A stretch of 64,000 nt of DNA, taken from contig JABCPU010000302.1 in NCBI GenBank assembly GCA_016800925.1, positions 18,224-82,223 on the forward strand, read 5' to 3'. Source of the DNA: Suillus spraguei. Its lineage: Eukaryota; Basidiomycota; Agaricomycetes; Boletales; Suillaceae. The notes below the pieces were generated by a model, which ran no database searches, was not told the DNA's origin, and saw nothing but the letters and a program-made list of their open reading frames with translations. Every line of letters starts with the position of its first letter. The stretch's first letter is position 1. Positions 34,031 to 44,887 of this stretch are shown piece after piece. The position numbers and the translations under genes are program-made.

Positions 34031-34202
34031 TCGTTGCTTTTGCACACATCAGCATCCCCCTGTTATCACCTTGTGCATGTCACTTCCACAAGCATCTTTT
34101 TATGCTTCTATATTCGATATTTTGATGCATTACATTCGATTTGTGGGCGTCGAGCTGTCCGAGTTGCTCCTGTATGGGTTTCCAAGTGGTGATTTCTTAT
34201 GT

Positions 34203-34530
34203 ACTATAGGCACCAAGGTTATCATCTTGCAAAAATTTGCTGGAGCTTCAAGACTTGGTGTATCATCTTCAGTGACCTCTAAAATGGTAGGAAGCAGCTT
34301 TCCTAGATGATAGGTCATGTCTAGTATGTCTGACTCACAATAGGTCTCCATCTACTATAGGCACCAAGTCTATCATCGGACAAAAAATTTCTGGAGCTTC
34401 AAGACTTGGTGTATCATCTTCAGTGACCTTTAAAATGGTAGGAAGCAGCTTTCCTAGATGATAGGTCATGTCTAGAATGTCTGACTTGAGATGGGCCTGC
34501 ACTCAGGCTATCATCTTACAAAAAATTGCT
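34203..34530 (+). repeat. 151-bp direct repeat, two copies plus a partial third
   Basis: ACTATAGGCACCAAG starts at 34203 and again at 34354; the two units share GGAGCTTCAAGACTTGGTGT, ATCATCTTCAGTGACC and GATAGGTCATGTCTAG with only a few differences. A third partial start (TATCATCTTACAAAAAATTG) at about 34509 runs directly into the neighbouring TIR element. Confidence 0.85.
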
Positions 34531-34531
34531 A

Positions 34532-35298
34532 TGGTGTACAGTCTTTCGTCCACACCCCTGTAGTCATTATAGTATGACATAGATGCACTCAAAAACTTTC
34601 GGCTTTACCAAGAAGGGCTTATCACCCGCATTCACAAACTGGTATGCAGTGTGACCATGGGCGAGTTTGCTGATACCTACAATGGCGATCGGACGACTCA
34701 GACGAGTGAAAGACTTATCGATTTCTAAGTTGTTTCAACAGCCATTGGTAGCTTATAAGGTACCTCTTTGCTCCCATTCAGATACTGTTCTGATGCCTTC
34801 TAGATCTACTATCATACTCTCTTGTCAATTTATCATGGGTGTCCTCAAAAAATTACCTGCTCACTCAAGTTGGTAACCCTGAAGGTGCAGACAAGAAGGT
34901 ATGTTGCTAGGTCATCTTCTATAAGATTGCTGTCATTCATGTTTGATGGCAGTTCTATGACCCCCATGTCTGGGTTTGTGAGGGCGAGAAAATGCTCTCG
35001 GCGCAGGTCAAGGAGGCTTGCAGTGACCTTGGCAACATTAGTGAGTGTCACATTGAGTTTGATCGTTTATCGGTTATTGACTTGATCATGGTCTTAGACC
35101 ATCTGTAAAGAAAGCGCCTGGATAACTTAGAAACAAGGTTTGAGGACTTATTATGTGCCATGTAGTCTTTTTGCACATGCCTTGAAAACCGAAAGGAACC
35201 ATACTCTTAATTTATGTCGAACAGTGGTTCATAGATGTGCTGGATGTCTATGTCATACTAGGACGACTACAGGGGTGTGGACGAAAGATTGTACACCA
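34532..35298. mobile_element. 767-bp non-autonomous TIR element with TA target duplication
   Basis: Begins TGGTGTACAGTCTTTCGTCC and ends with the inverted form of TGGTGTACAATCTTTCGTCC; the inverted repeats extend about 54 bp (through TAGTATGACATAGA) with about five differences. TA flanks both sides (34530-34531 and 35299-35300), as in Tc1/mariner-type elements. The interior has no transposase; the open frames inside are short and not recognised. Confidence 0.8.
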
Positions 35299-35304
35299 TA
35301 GATA

Positions 35305-35455
35305 GGAAACTAGATGGGGTAATAATATAGTCCCGTGCCGAACCATTCATATTTAGTGCAATGATATATCTCTTACCTGCAGCGCATATATATATGGTCC
35401 TATACAGGCTCATATAGTCCCATCGAGGTCCAGTGCCATTTGGTACCATGATATA
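35305..35455. repeat. short degenerate direct repeat
   Basis: TAATAATATAGTCCCGTGCC...ATGATATATCTC and CTCATATAGTCCCATCGAGG...ATGATATATCTA are two diverged copies about 85-100 bp apart. No gene. Confidence 0.4.
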
Positions 35456-35755
35456 TCTATATCTCGCCAAGTACAAATGCTGGGAATACAAATGGCCAAT
35501 AGTTTTCGGGCTTTCCCCCACCGAGCGCCAGCAGTAAGGTGGCGACCATGCACAATGATAGACCAGTAAGGATAATTCACTTCGGACTGTAGATACGAGA
35601 GAGTGATCCAGTGCAGCTCGCAGCAAAGGCTACGATACCGAGTGGCAACCTAGAGAACAAAGAATCTTGATGGTTGGCGATATGAAGTGACAGTGAATAC
35701 CTTACATGTGAACGGCTGTCGACATCACTGACCAATGAAACACGGTTTGCCACAT
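35456..35755 (-). pseudogene. MFS multidrug-type transporter fragment
   Basis: Two exon pieces: about 35755-35711 (ending STAVHM) and 35659 to about 35460, joined through an intron with donor GTAAGG and acceptor CTCTAG. The result reads AVHMLPLGIVAFAASCTGSL, SRIYSPK, then a TAG where a Trp is expected, IILTGLSLCMVATLLLALGG and GKPENYWPFVFPAFVLG. This is two to three transmembrane helices of a 14-helix drug:H+ antiporter-like MFS protein. MITE copy 3 abuts its 5' side. Confidence 0.75.
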
Positions 35756-36029
35756 CATCAGGAAATTCACACATTCCTTGACGTGCCCTTATGCGGACTT
35801 ATTTACACTTAACTGCCTTGGTGAAATTGAATCTACTTGTCCAAAATTTCAATGTGAATGAATTCAGAAAAAAAAAAGTTGAGATATATTAATATACATG
35901 TTTTATTGTATTTCGCACTCAAAAAATATAAGATATGCCAGGTGAATGATGTGAGAGAGAGCAAACAAGTTTTGAGATAAGTGAGTTAAGCTGATTAAGC
36001 ATGTTAAGGAATGTGTGAATTTCCTGATG
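35756..36029 (+). repeat. MITE copy 3
   Basis: 274 bp, same orientation as copies 1 and 5. The flanking dinucleotides are AT (left) and TA (right), so the 2-bp duplication seen in three other copies is not clear here. It adjoins the MFS fragment. Confidence 0.95.
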
Positions 36030-36253
36030 TATTGGCAACTTGAAGAATCCCTCCAAAAAGACAAATCGTGTCATTCACCAAATGCATCATGCATCGTAGC
36101 GCCACACTTCGTAAGCTTCCAACGGAAAACACATTTAATTGGCCAACTATGCTACAGAATATAAGCTGACCAGAAATGCACAAGTACTACAAACATAACG
36201 GGACTGCGAAGCTCGAGGGGTTGATTACAAGAATATTAATTATGACGAATCCT

Positions 36254-37644
36254 TCACGACCGCGACTGCGATCGCTTCCATAACGATTCCGTTGGTTCAG
36301 ATGTACAAAAAGCACGTGTGATCTTCACCCACTCCTCATGTCTCTTTCTGTGAGAAGCAAGATGGCTGAGTTGCACAGGCGTGGGATGGTGGGCGTGGAG
36401 AATAAACATGTAGTCTGACATGTCGCTCTGTTGGACCACCGAAAAGGCATTTTCTCCGCTTCTGATAAATGCGGAGATATCGACACAATTGTCTGGAGTA
36501 ACCTGTCAAACGGTCATTCCGGCTTCAGTGTAGTTTGCAAGTACACTATGCGATGACACTCACAAAAATAGGTGGAGCTAGTGGAATGATAAAATCCCTC
36601 CCATCCCGCTTTGTCTGCAATGAAAGGTCTCCAGATATGGGCCACGAACACTGCGAATGCATCGTAAGTTGCTCAAACGGAATCGCTTGATCATCTTCTG
36701 GTGGATTGGGCAAAAGACTGGGGAGATGATAGCAAGCGAACGATACACAAACACTTTGTTCCAAATCTCTGTAAACCGCTGAATAAGTAGATAAAGGCGA
36801 GAAAATGACACATACGTTGGTGATGATTTACGCTTAGCCCACCGAGCAATTTGGGGATAGAGTGTATGATCGAGATTGAAAGTATGGTTGATTGTCCCGC
36901 GAGGTGACTCGAGTCCTTTCCGAAACATCATCACGGCCATCTCCCCTCCAAATCTCGCACAGGCGGCTTGCGAAGGGGTATTATCTACTGGAGACAACAA
37001 TATTTCGTCTCCGTGGTTTCCTGCACCTGCATCTGAGGATATTGCAGGTGGCTGACTAGGGAATCCGTATTTGGTTCTGGCGGCGTCGTGAGCTTGGGGA
37101 CAACATCTCCTGGTGTATCCAAGAGGAGTGTTTCTGAACTTTGAGGCACATGTTGCCTTTGAGAGTCGTTCATAACAACATCAACCATAGATGGTACGAT
37201 TTCCTCTTGGTTAAGTTCTTTAGCATCCGTAGGCACCGAAATCTCAGTAAAAGACGAGGTACTCGGCAGATCAATAGCATTCGCAGGAGCTGCAGGCTCG
37301 TTTACTGTAGTCGGTTCAGTAGATGCCGGTCGTAGAGGTATCCTTCCTGGCAGGCGAGATGGTCGTATTTTCTCTGCAGGCGGTCCCGTCACATCATTTG
37401 AAGCATTAGGTGCACTGGGTGGCCCGGGAGCAGCAGGACTTAAAGGCTTTGAGTCAGGAGAAGCTGCAGGCTGATGATGCGCCTTAAACCATTCGAGGTC
37501 ACGGTGTTTGAGGTGCTCAGATAGTGAAGATGTCAGAGATTGGCGCTTTAGCTGCAGTTTTGGAAGGGGTTTCTGGATAGAGGCACTGGTCGTGGTGTCC
37601 ATGCGAATATCTGAGCAGGGTATAGATGTGGTCGAAATGTGCAT
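36254..37644 (-). CDS. unknown multi-exon fungal protein
   Basis: Exon 1 (37644 to about 37030) is a Pro/Ser/Ala-rich, probably disordered 200-residue head. Then GDEILLSPVDNTPSQAACAR, MAVMMFRKG and NHTFNLDHTLYPQIARWAKR (about 37015-36816), an intron GTATGT..TTCAG, EQSVCVSFACYHLPSLLPNP and RDGRDFIIPLAPPIF (to about 36562), an intron GTGAGT..GACAG, and VTPDNCVDISAFIRSGENAF, MSDYMFILHAHHPTPVQL to the stop at 36254. The C-terminal block resembles a conserved Agaricomycete domain whose name I do not know. The head and second piece are in different frames with no good intron between 37030 and 36990, so there is a frameshift or an unusual 39-nt intron. May be expressed or a recent pseudogene. Confidence 0.5.
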
Positions 37645-38007
37645 TGTAATCTATAAATTTATATGTCAAACCATGAATAAACAGCGCGTGCACACCTTGC
37701 AGGTGATTGAACTGAAGGCTCCGCTTGCGTAGTATTAAGAATAGTACTAGGAAACATTAGGTTTGCGCTTGGAGTCGCATCCCAGGCAATTGTGATTACT
37801 GAGGTAGTGTCCCAAAACAAGATCATGATCATGACATTGATGTTCAGGTTTAATCAATGCCTGCGTACTTGTATTCTTGAGCCGTGGCTTCGCCTTCAAC
37901 TCAGACAGGATATGTGATTCTAGCCGAAACCCGAGAGGAACTTTGGATCAAGTCGTGGAGTCGGACTACGTGACAAAATTGACAAACAGCCGAATACTTG
38001 GTGAGAA
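37645..38007. other. intergenic, nothing recognised
   Basis: Possible leader of the minus-strand gene on its left side. A 3'-continuation of the small gene at 38008-38456 is possible near 37960-37870 but not demonstrated. Confidence 0.4.
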
Positions 38008-38456
38008 TCAACACGTATATTGCAGGTCTTCCTCAGTGAAAAGCGGCAAGAAAGGAATCACAGCGCGAATTAAGGCCTGATATATGTCCATCGCGGCCAC
38101 TGCTGACGATTCTATATGGAGAAACCTTGTCGTAAAGGTCTGGTGGGCAATCTGTCCAGTACAAGATGAACAAATAGAGCAGAAAGCGATACATCTACAC
38201 ACCTTGAAGAGCAAAACGATCTGGTGTTAGGGGTCAAAAGTAGTTATTGAGTCTTGCTTCTGTCAAGCCGATCGAGAATTCTAACACTTACATTACGTAG
38301 AGCGTCAGGATAGTACGCTTTCTCAGAACCCAACCAGTTCTTCAGCTTATTGGCAGTGTTTATATATTCGTTGACATCTTTTGATGCGAGCCTGGTTGCA
38401 AAGACCGGGAAAATCTTCGCGTTGTCGGCGACGGCAGTCTGTGGACGAGAACTCAT
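38008..38456 (-). CDS. small unknown protein with an 18-nt microexon
   Basis: Exons 38456-38292, 38220-38203 and 38151-38008 join in phase 0 (55 + 6 + 47 codons, 108 aa). Donors are GTAAGTG and GTGTGT, acceptors CACCAG and GGACAG. The product reads VNEYINTANKLKNWLGSEKA, YYPDALRN, IVLLFK, IAHQTFTTRFLHIESSAVAA and LFTEEDLQ. No family recognised; it may be only the 5' end of a larger gene, because TGA comes shortly after EEDLQYTC at a spot where another GT donor exists. It lies downstream of the GMP synthase pseudogene on the same strand. Confidence 0.4.
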
Positions 38457-38732
38457 GAAGTCCTTGGATGCTGATGAAGCTGCAGAAAGCTGTTGGACTA
38501 CACGGAATTGACTATCTGTAAAATATTTAAAGGCTTAGATGCCCCATCAACCTTGTGGTCGTTATAGTTGTCATATCAAAAGAGTCCAAGTTGTGGCTCG
38601 CAGGTACAACTTGTACAGCCGCAACAAAGGCAAACAGTCTTATTGTCGGCATACTGTCTACTTTATGTAATTACGTATACTGAAAATATATTCTATGTAT
38701 TGTTTTCCGTGTTCACGCTGCGTCGTCAACAA

Positions 38733-40861
38733 TCATAGCCACTCCACAGTCTAAAAAATGAAATCAACCTTAACTCGGATGAGACAAAATGACAGGACTT
38801 ACAGCAGGGGGCTTCGAAGATATAGATATATCATAAGTGACACGATTGATCCCACTTACTTCGTTAGACGATATCCGACGCAAGACTTCGGGAGGGAACG
38901 CATACCTTGAAAATCAAGTTAGCATCGAACAGGACTAAAAAGTAAGACAAAACATACCAATCGGCAGTCATGAAGTCTTCCGACGTCACCGCCCTCAGAG
39001 CAATTACCTGTGAAATATGTTAAGGCAGTAAAAGAGTGTGTGTCGTCCTCCAAACCTGCTCGTATGTGCGCTTGTCACCCATCACGCCTACAGCTTTCAC
39101 CGGAAGCAAGATGATCATGGCCTGACTAATTTGATTGTAGAGGTTCGCCTTGCGGATCTCCTCGATATAAATATGAATATGATCCGCTTGTTGCAGGATC
39201 TTCACCTGTTCACATGTGACTGGACCCAACGAATGGCCAGACCAGGACCTGGGAAAGGATGACGTTGAACCAGAGGTGCTGGTATCGACAGGAGTCTCCC
39301 AAGTGCACGGACTTCATCTACGTAGAACGGTCAGTGTAATCAATAATATGGGATTCCACCATTCGAACCTTTGAAGAGCTCGCGTAGGGGTTCAATTAAC
39401 TGCAACTTCATGTCCTTGAGAAGCCCACTGACATTGTGATGTGTCTTTATGGTTGCACTAGGGCCCTTAAAGCTTATGCTCTTGATGACATCTGGGTATA
39501 GTGTTCCTTGCAACAGCCATTCAATCTTCCCCTTTGCCTCCGCTCCATTCTCTTCCTTCTCGGGAGCTTCCTCGATCTTCGACGCTTCTGTCTCGAAAAA
39601 AACGTTGATGAACGTGTTCCCAATAATCTTACATTTCTGCTCCGGGTCTTCGACACCATGAAGTCGGGAGAGGAAGAGCTCAGAGGCATCCACCACGGTC
39701 AGGTTGACGCCAAGATCTTTATTCAGCATGTCTGTGACTTGTTGTGCTTCGTTCAGACAAAGCACGCCGTTGTCCACCATGATTGCATGGAATCTGGTAT
39801 GCGAGTAAGATACAAGTCACGAAAAGAACGTAGGGGCGCACCTGTCGCCGATTGCTTCGTGCATTAACTTGGCTGCAACAGTGCTGTCGACGCCTCCGCT
39901 GACTGCGCCAATCACACGTCCTTTCGGGCCACATATCTCTCGGATGCGAACGATTTCCTTGCCAATAAATTCCTCCTGCAATCACTGTGAACATGACAAT
40001 AAACGTAGCACCGTGATTACTTCACCATTGTCCAGTTTGGTCGGCATTGGCATATATTCAACACAAATCGACCAATGAGCTGCCTTCCCTGCGGTGAATA
40101 TGTCACCTCTGGATGGAACTGAATGCCATAAATCGACTTGGAGTTATGTGCGATGGCGGCATAGGGAGCGGTGTTCGTCCGTCAGATGACATGGAAGTCA
40201 GGAGGCATAACAGACAGTTGATCTCCGTGTGACATCCAGACCTTATCGCAAGTCAACTTGGCTTATGACAGACAAAACGAAAAACACGCACTTGCATCTC
40301 ATCGCCGAGTCTTCGAACAGGGCATCGACGGAGTTTCCAGATCCACTGGACCTGCTAATCTGAACCTCTGCAAGCCCGTATTAGCGATGATCGCATTTTG
40401 CTACCTGTCCCTTATAATTACAGCAGAGCTCCTGGATCCTGCGTGAGTTAGTGTCCACCATGATGCTCGAGAAAACCAGACCTGGAGGCCATAACGGATA
40501 CCAAGGATAGGAACACCCAGAGTGTAGATACCAGGGTCCGCGTGAGGTGCATCGTCGTCGTACACAGAGTATGGAGATCCGGAAAGGATGATCCCTGTAA
40601 TTTTGCGTCAGAAACGCGTTTCCCGCTGCATCACACGAGCGAACCTTTGGGTTTGAACTTGAGATCTGCTAGCTTCGATGTACACGGCATAAGTTCAGCA
40701 TATACGTTCAATTCACGACATCTTCTTGTTATGAGATGACTGTACTAAACCGACACTGATGATCAATATATGAGATGATGTGAGCTAGAACACAAATCCC
40801 GAACCTGGGAACCAAAGTCAAGAATAAGAATGGTATCGAACTGATCGTGTATTTCGGCCAT
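38733..40861 (-). pseudogene. GUA1: GMP synthase (glutamine-hydrolysing), multi-exon, inactivated
   Basis: GMP synthase converts XMP to GMP using glutamine and ATP. The gene is complete in outline: start MAEIHDQFDTILILDFGSQ (40861), about nine canonical introns, end SKPPATVEWL (stop 38733-38735). The ATP-pyrophosphatase P-loop [20 protein letters not shown] is intact (about 39895-39840), as are [26 protein letters not shown] and [10 protein letters not shown]. Lesions: the GATase nucleophile Cys of GICYGLQ is Arg (GIRYGLQ, codon 40494-40496); TAA at 40381-40383; TGA at 40182-40184; one base lost near 40315; about four bases lost near 39232; a 6-nt insertion (HIHI) near 39180. The enzyme is essential, so a working copy must exist elsewhere. 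Confidence 0.92.
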
Positions 40862-41135
40862 TTTGTATGATTGAGGACTCTCAAGGTGGACTTGACTGAA
40901 GAAGACCGTCGAAATCTTTTGCTGATAAGTTTGATGATCTGAGTTTAATAAAAAATTAAGCACCCTTGGGAAATCTTGCATCTCAACAGTGTCAACACTG
41001 ATATTAACGAAAACATTCCCTGAATAGTTTCCTTGAAATTTACTTCAAAACGGTAACTTGCGTAGAATACCATCACGAAAGTGGGAGTTAATAAAAGTAA
41101 ATTCCCCTGCTCCTTGTAAAGCACTAGACAAGTGT

Positions 41136-41423
41136 TCACTTCACCGAGTATGACACGCTATCAATGCATCGTGTGCGGTCTGCATTGGCCTGCCGCAGCG
41201 TCTCAACTTCGTCGACGAGCTCTGCCATTACAGGCTCGATGAAGCCAAGACCATGAGGCGCATCAGGGTTGTTACCTGATCGCGAGAGAGCAAAGAGACC
41301 CTTGGGAGATGCGTTTAAGAGATGTTCTATGTGATGCATGAGCATTACAGAAGATTCAAATGTGCTTGACACGTCTCCATTGATCACACTATTTTTTACC
41401 GGAACTTGAGAGCCGTGAAGGTA
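41136..41423 (-). pseudogene. terminal exon of an unrecognised gene
   Basis: Starts right after an acceptor (TGTTCAG, 41424) and reads YLHGSQVPVKNSVINGDVSS, SVMLMHHIEHLLNASPKGLF, DAPHGLGFIEPVMAELVDEV and ETLRQANADRTRCIDS to a stop, 95 aa. It follows the tandem intron array. It does not look like XRN1, whose fragment ends upstream, so it may be another captured piece. Family unknown. Confidence 0.4.
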
Positions 41424-41679
41424 CTGAACAGGCGAAGGAAGGGATATCAGAAATGCTTGAGCTTGAAGGAGGATCGAGACACTCACATCCTGCAAACAGG
41501 GGGCGATAACTTCGATCAGTACGGGCTCGAGCTTGAAGAAGAATCAACACACTTACAACCTGCAAACAGTGGGCAAGGCCTTCGATTAGCATGGATCAAG
41601 CTGGAAGGAGGGTTGACACACTCACAACCTGCGCATAATTGAATCAGCATGGCTCGAGCCTGAAGGAGGATCAACATAC
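41424..41679 (-). repeat. four tandem intron-like units, about 70-bp period
   Basis: On the minus strand each unit has a donor, a branch-like site (CTGAT or CTAAT) and an acceptor: 41679-41629 (GTATGT..GCGCAG, 51 nt), 41625-41560 (GTGAGT..TTTGCAG, 66 nt), 41556-41490 (GTAAGT..TTTGCAG, 67 nt), 41486-41424 (GTGAGT..TTCAG, 63 nt). They are separated by 3-nt would-be exons GTT, GTT and GAT. Sequence identity between neighbouring units is high (CCTTCAAGCT, GATCGAAG, CTGTTTGCAG). Either one intron was amplified in tandem or a single long intron has internal duplications. Confidence 0.8.
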
Positions 41680-41759
41680 TATGAATGGTGGGCAATTTTT
41701 ATGAGTCTATCAACTAGATCTTCACGCCCGTGCACCTAGTTAACAGCTGTAGAAGCGTT

Positions 41760-44681
41760 CCACATACCTGTCCCCAGGACATAAATGACACATCCCACAC
41801 AACACCCATCGACTTTGTATTCAACCCAACGACAACACCCTTTGCAGACAACAGAACTCCACCTGAATCTTGAACCATAGTAACCCTGTCTCCCAAGGCA
41901 AAGCGCTGGTTCTGGAGTCGATAGATAGCGTGCGATGGTTTTAGAACTGCGTGACGAGGGATATTCTTCACAGTGGCTTTCTTGATTCCAGCTTTGGACC
42001 TGTTCTTAGTGATGTCATCGGCAACCTGTTCAATTTCTTTGAAAGTGCTCTAAAGACAGTTTTGAATGAAACGTGACTCGGGATAAACGGCGATTCCATA
42101 CCTTCGCTAGGCTGTCCGAGAATAGGGAAACTGGCTCAAGATCTGGGACCCCCTTCGATTTGAACCACGACCTTACTTCCTTGACCCCAGCATCAGCGTG
42201 AAAGTCAAAGATGTCCGTAGCGCGAGCCATATCTATCATCCTAGAGATGAGATCAAGGAATTGTCGGGCAAATCCAACAGCTTACCGTCGCCCCCTTGGT
42301 CCAGACAGGACCAACCTTATATTCACAAATGAGGTCAACTGCCTTCTCGCTAAACTCCCAATAACGACCAGCCTTCCGTGAGTAGTCAATAACTTTCAAG
42401 CCCTTGGCCTCGAACTTGATGCTCAGTCCGAGATTGTTCTTTTGATGATCGGAGGGAACCATGAAGCTTGACGTGATTTTGGAGAGCGCTCTGGGTGACA
42501 TTCCGATTGTGGAAGCTGCTTTGAACGATGGCAAGTAGTGCTGTGAAATACGATTATCAACAATAATCTTGAACTTGTTATTCTCCGTTTTATCTGAAAG
42601 GAAGAACTATGAGATCATTTAGAAAGATAAATTGTGGTAGGGCATTGTGACATACTGCCAGAACAACAGACAAAGCGCTGTCAGTAGTTGAAGACACCTG
42701 GGCAGCCACACCATACGCATGTTCGCCAAGGAAGAAAATGTTCGTTCCGTCAGGAAATTCCTCCGACAGAGGTGGAGCATCCTTCTCGATGAACCTGGGA
42801 TCTTCGGATGCAACTTCTGAAATGACCATCTGTACGGCTTGTTCGAGTTCTTTTTCGGGTCCTTCGTAGTCTTTAACCAATGCGCCTGATTCTAAGCGTT
42901 TCAAACCTGCACGAATGTGTAAAGAGCGGACGTCCATAAAGTACCAGCACGCACCTTTTAGCGGACGGACGTGCACCAGTAATCACTCCACATCTCTTCG
43001 AATATAGCGTCTCAATCCGTTCAGCTTTTCCCTTCCATGGCTCAAGCTCTGGTGGGAATGCGGATTGGAAACAACCTTTGCCAGAGTACCAGGCATGAGT
43101 ACCAACTTCTCGTACTTGAACAATGAATCGGACACGGCCGTGACCAGCCCTTCTTGCAAGAAAGGCCAACCGATGAAAGTGCGTTTGCCAACCATTTCCT
43201 GGGCAATATCCTCTACCTTGCGGTTTTCGTGAGCATTTTGTATGTGAACTGCCATCGACTGGTTGCGGCTTTCGGAACCATGTACATTGACACCGTGAAG
43301 GCCTAGTTGTGCTGTGTGGGGTAATGTACCCACAAAGGGAATCCAGCGAGGGCCTTTGCACCGAGGCATACACCTTCGCATAGTCCAGGGACGAGATGGA
43401 GTCCATCAAGAGTTGGAAGGTCGAAGGATTCCATCTTACATGTGCAACGATATATAGGAGGGAAGAAATCCGGTAACGATGAAGGATAGACTGTGGACTC
43501 TCCAGGACTGAAGATAAATTTGGTACTGGTTCCAAACCCATTGCGGCGGCGTTCCTCTGGGGTCAACCTATGTTCTCGAGCTGCACACATGGGACGATGA
43601 CGAACTACAACCAAAAAGCGGAATTTGCTACTCACATTTCATTGCTCGTAACAGCCGCTGCTCATCAATAAAGGGAATCTTAACGATTGCTTCCCATTCT
43701 TGCTTCTTTCCATTTAAGTCTTGCTCAAATTCAAGAGGGTAAAAGTCCAATATCGGTGAATTTGGATCGTACATTAGGTCCTATGGTTGATTAGTCTAAT
43801 GCATGACACAGGCCACTGAACATACTTGATATGCTATCGGAATATGTTCCATGCTTGCAGACGGGAGGACGCCCATCAGTTGTTCGAAAGGACGGAAAGG
43901 TTTACACAGCTCGAACATGAACGACTTGTCACCAAGGTCGCGTAAATCTTGAAGAAAATGTGAACATAGCACAATGAGGACAGGGAATGTAAAAAGTACC
44001 AGATATCCGCGGGGCGTGATGGTAATTGTAAAACCAGCCCCAGGAGGCAATAGTGATGCATAACCCATTGTAGACCCTCTGCGTAGCGGTATATCAAGCC
44101 GTCCATCTCTTTAGGGTCATCATAGGAGATTCCAAGTTTCTCCTGTCGTGCAACCGGTTGGTCTGACGAACGGTATACAAGGCGGGGACGCACCTTGTAA
44201 TATCCTCTCTTCCATTCGGACATTTTGTCGTTGATGGATTGTTCATGTCGTGCGTCAAAACCCCCACCTTTTTCATCATCATCCACCACAGGGGCCTTGT
44301 CGAATTTCTTTGACACTCGATCTACTGCAGCCCTACCTTCTTCATCATCTTCCTCCACATCTTCCTACTCGCTCTCACTATTACTGTCTCCGTTAGCCTG
44401 CTCTGGATCAGTTTCTGCCAAGGGTTCGTCCAAAAATCCTGGGAGCCGCCATGTGACCAGATTTTGATCCTCTTCATCGTACTCATCCCATGTAACCGAC
44501 AGATGCAACTCCTCCGCCAGGGTGCTGATGAACTTCCGTTCCCGAGCGGGAAACGTATTAGGCATTGTCAGGGCCGCAGTACGGTGCTGTGAGGGTTTCC
44601 TGGGGTTTTGCAATACAAACTGCTGTACTTGATCTAGTCCTGCGCCATCTGCAATATCATACCGCCGAGGCCCGATTTCTT
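41760..44681 (-). pseudogene. XRN1: middle and C-terminal part of XRN1
   Basis: Starts with an exon after acceptor TTTTTAG (44682): IGPRRYDIADGAGLDQVQQF, FPARERKFISTLAEELHLSV, TWDEYDEEDQNLVTWRLPG. It continues DDEEGRAAVDRVSKKFD, NDKMSEWKRGYYK, YRYAEGLQWVMHHY, PFRPFEQLMGVLPSASMEHI, REHRLTPEERRRNGFGTSTK, VEDIAQEMVGKRTFIGWPFL, ERIETLYSKRCGVI, DGTNIFFLGEHAYGVAAQVS, LGLSIKFEAKGLKVIDYSRK and RVTMVQDSGGV (SH3-like region). This is the XRN1 second half of the nuclease and the D1-SH3-like domains. Frames change repeatedly (for example near 43320 and 43030) and a TAG lies at about 44364-44366, so it is not functional. The N-terminal nuclease core is absent here; a matching N-terminal piece is at 2.1-3.0 kb. 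Confidence 0.9.
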
Positions 44682-44731
44682 CTAAAAAGGTGTGAATATA
44701 TGCCAAGTGACGAGGACGTTCGAACACTTAC

Positions 44732-44887
44732 CCATATCATGGACATGTATAGCTATGTCATGGACGGGTATGACTACATCGGAAGCAACCTGGTCCCAGA
44801 AGCTTTGCATAAGCCTATCGAAGACGTCATTGTACTTTTGAATCGTATCTGTTGTTCCCGAGGTGACGTTCTTTCCGAGTCTGCTCC
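44732..44887 (-). pseudogene. NLR-type N-terminal exon fragment
   Basis: Exon bounded by acceptor TTACAG and donor GTAAGT reads GSRLGKNVTSGTTDTIQKY, NDVFDRLMQSFWDQVASDV and VIPVHDIAIHVHDM. This is the segment that precedes NACHT domains in many Agaricomycete NLR-like proteins. Its donor (44731) and the acceptor of the first XRN1 exon (44682) delimit one 50-nt intron, so the two unrelated genes are joined inside an intron. Confidence 0.55.

Noticed and set aside
33313..34192. Overlapping long open frames of 130-200 codons
   Set aside because: They follow the minisatellite in all three frames and have low-complexity, repeat-driven composition; no start context or homology.
27290..34510. CRISPR-like arrays
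   Set aside because: Repeats are degenerate, lack uniform spacers and the sequence is eukaryotic.
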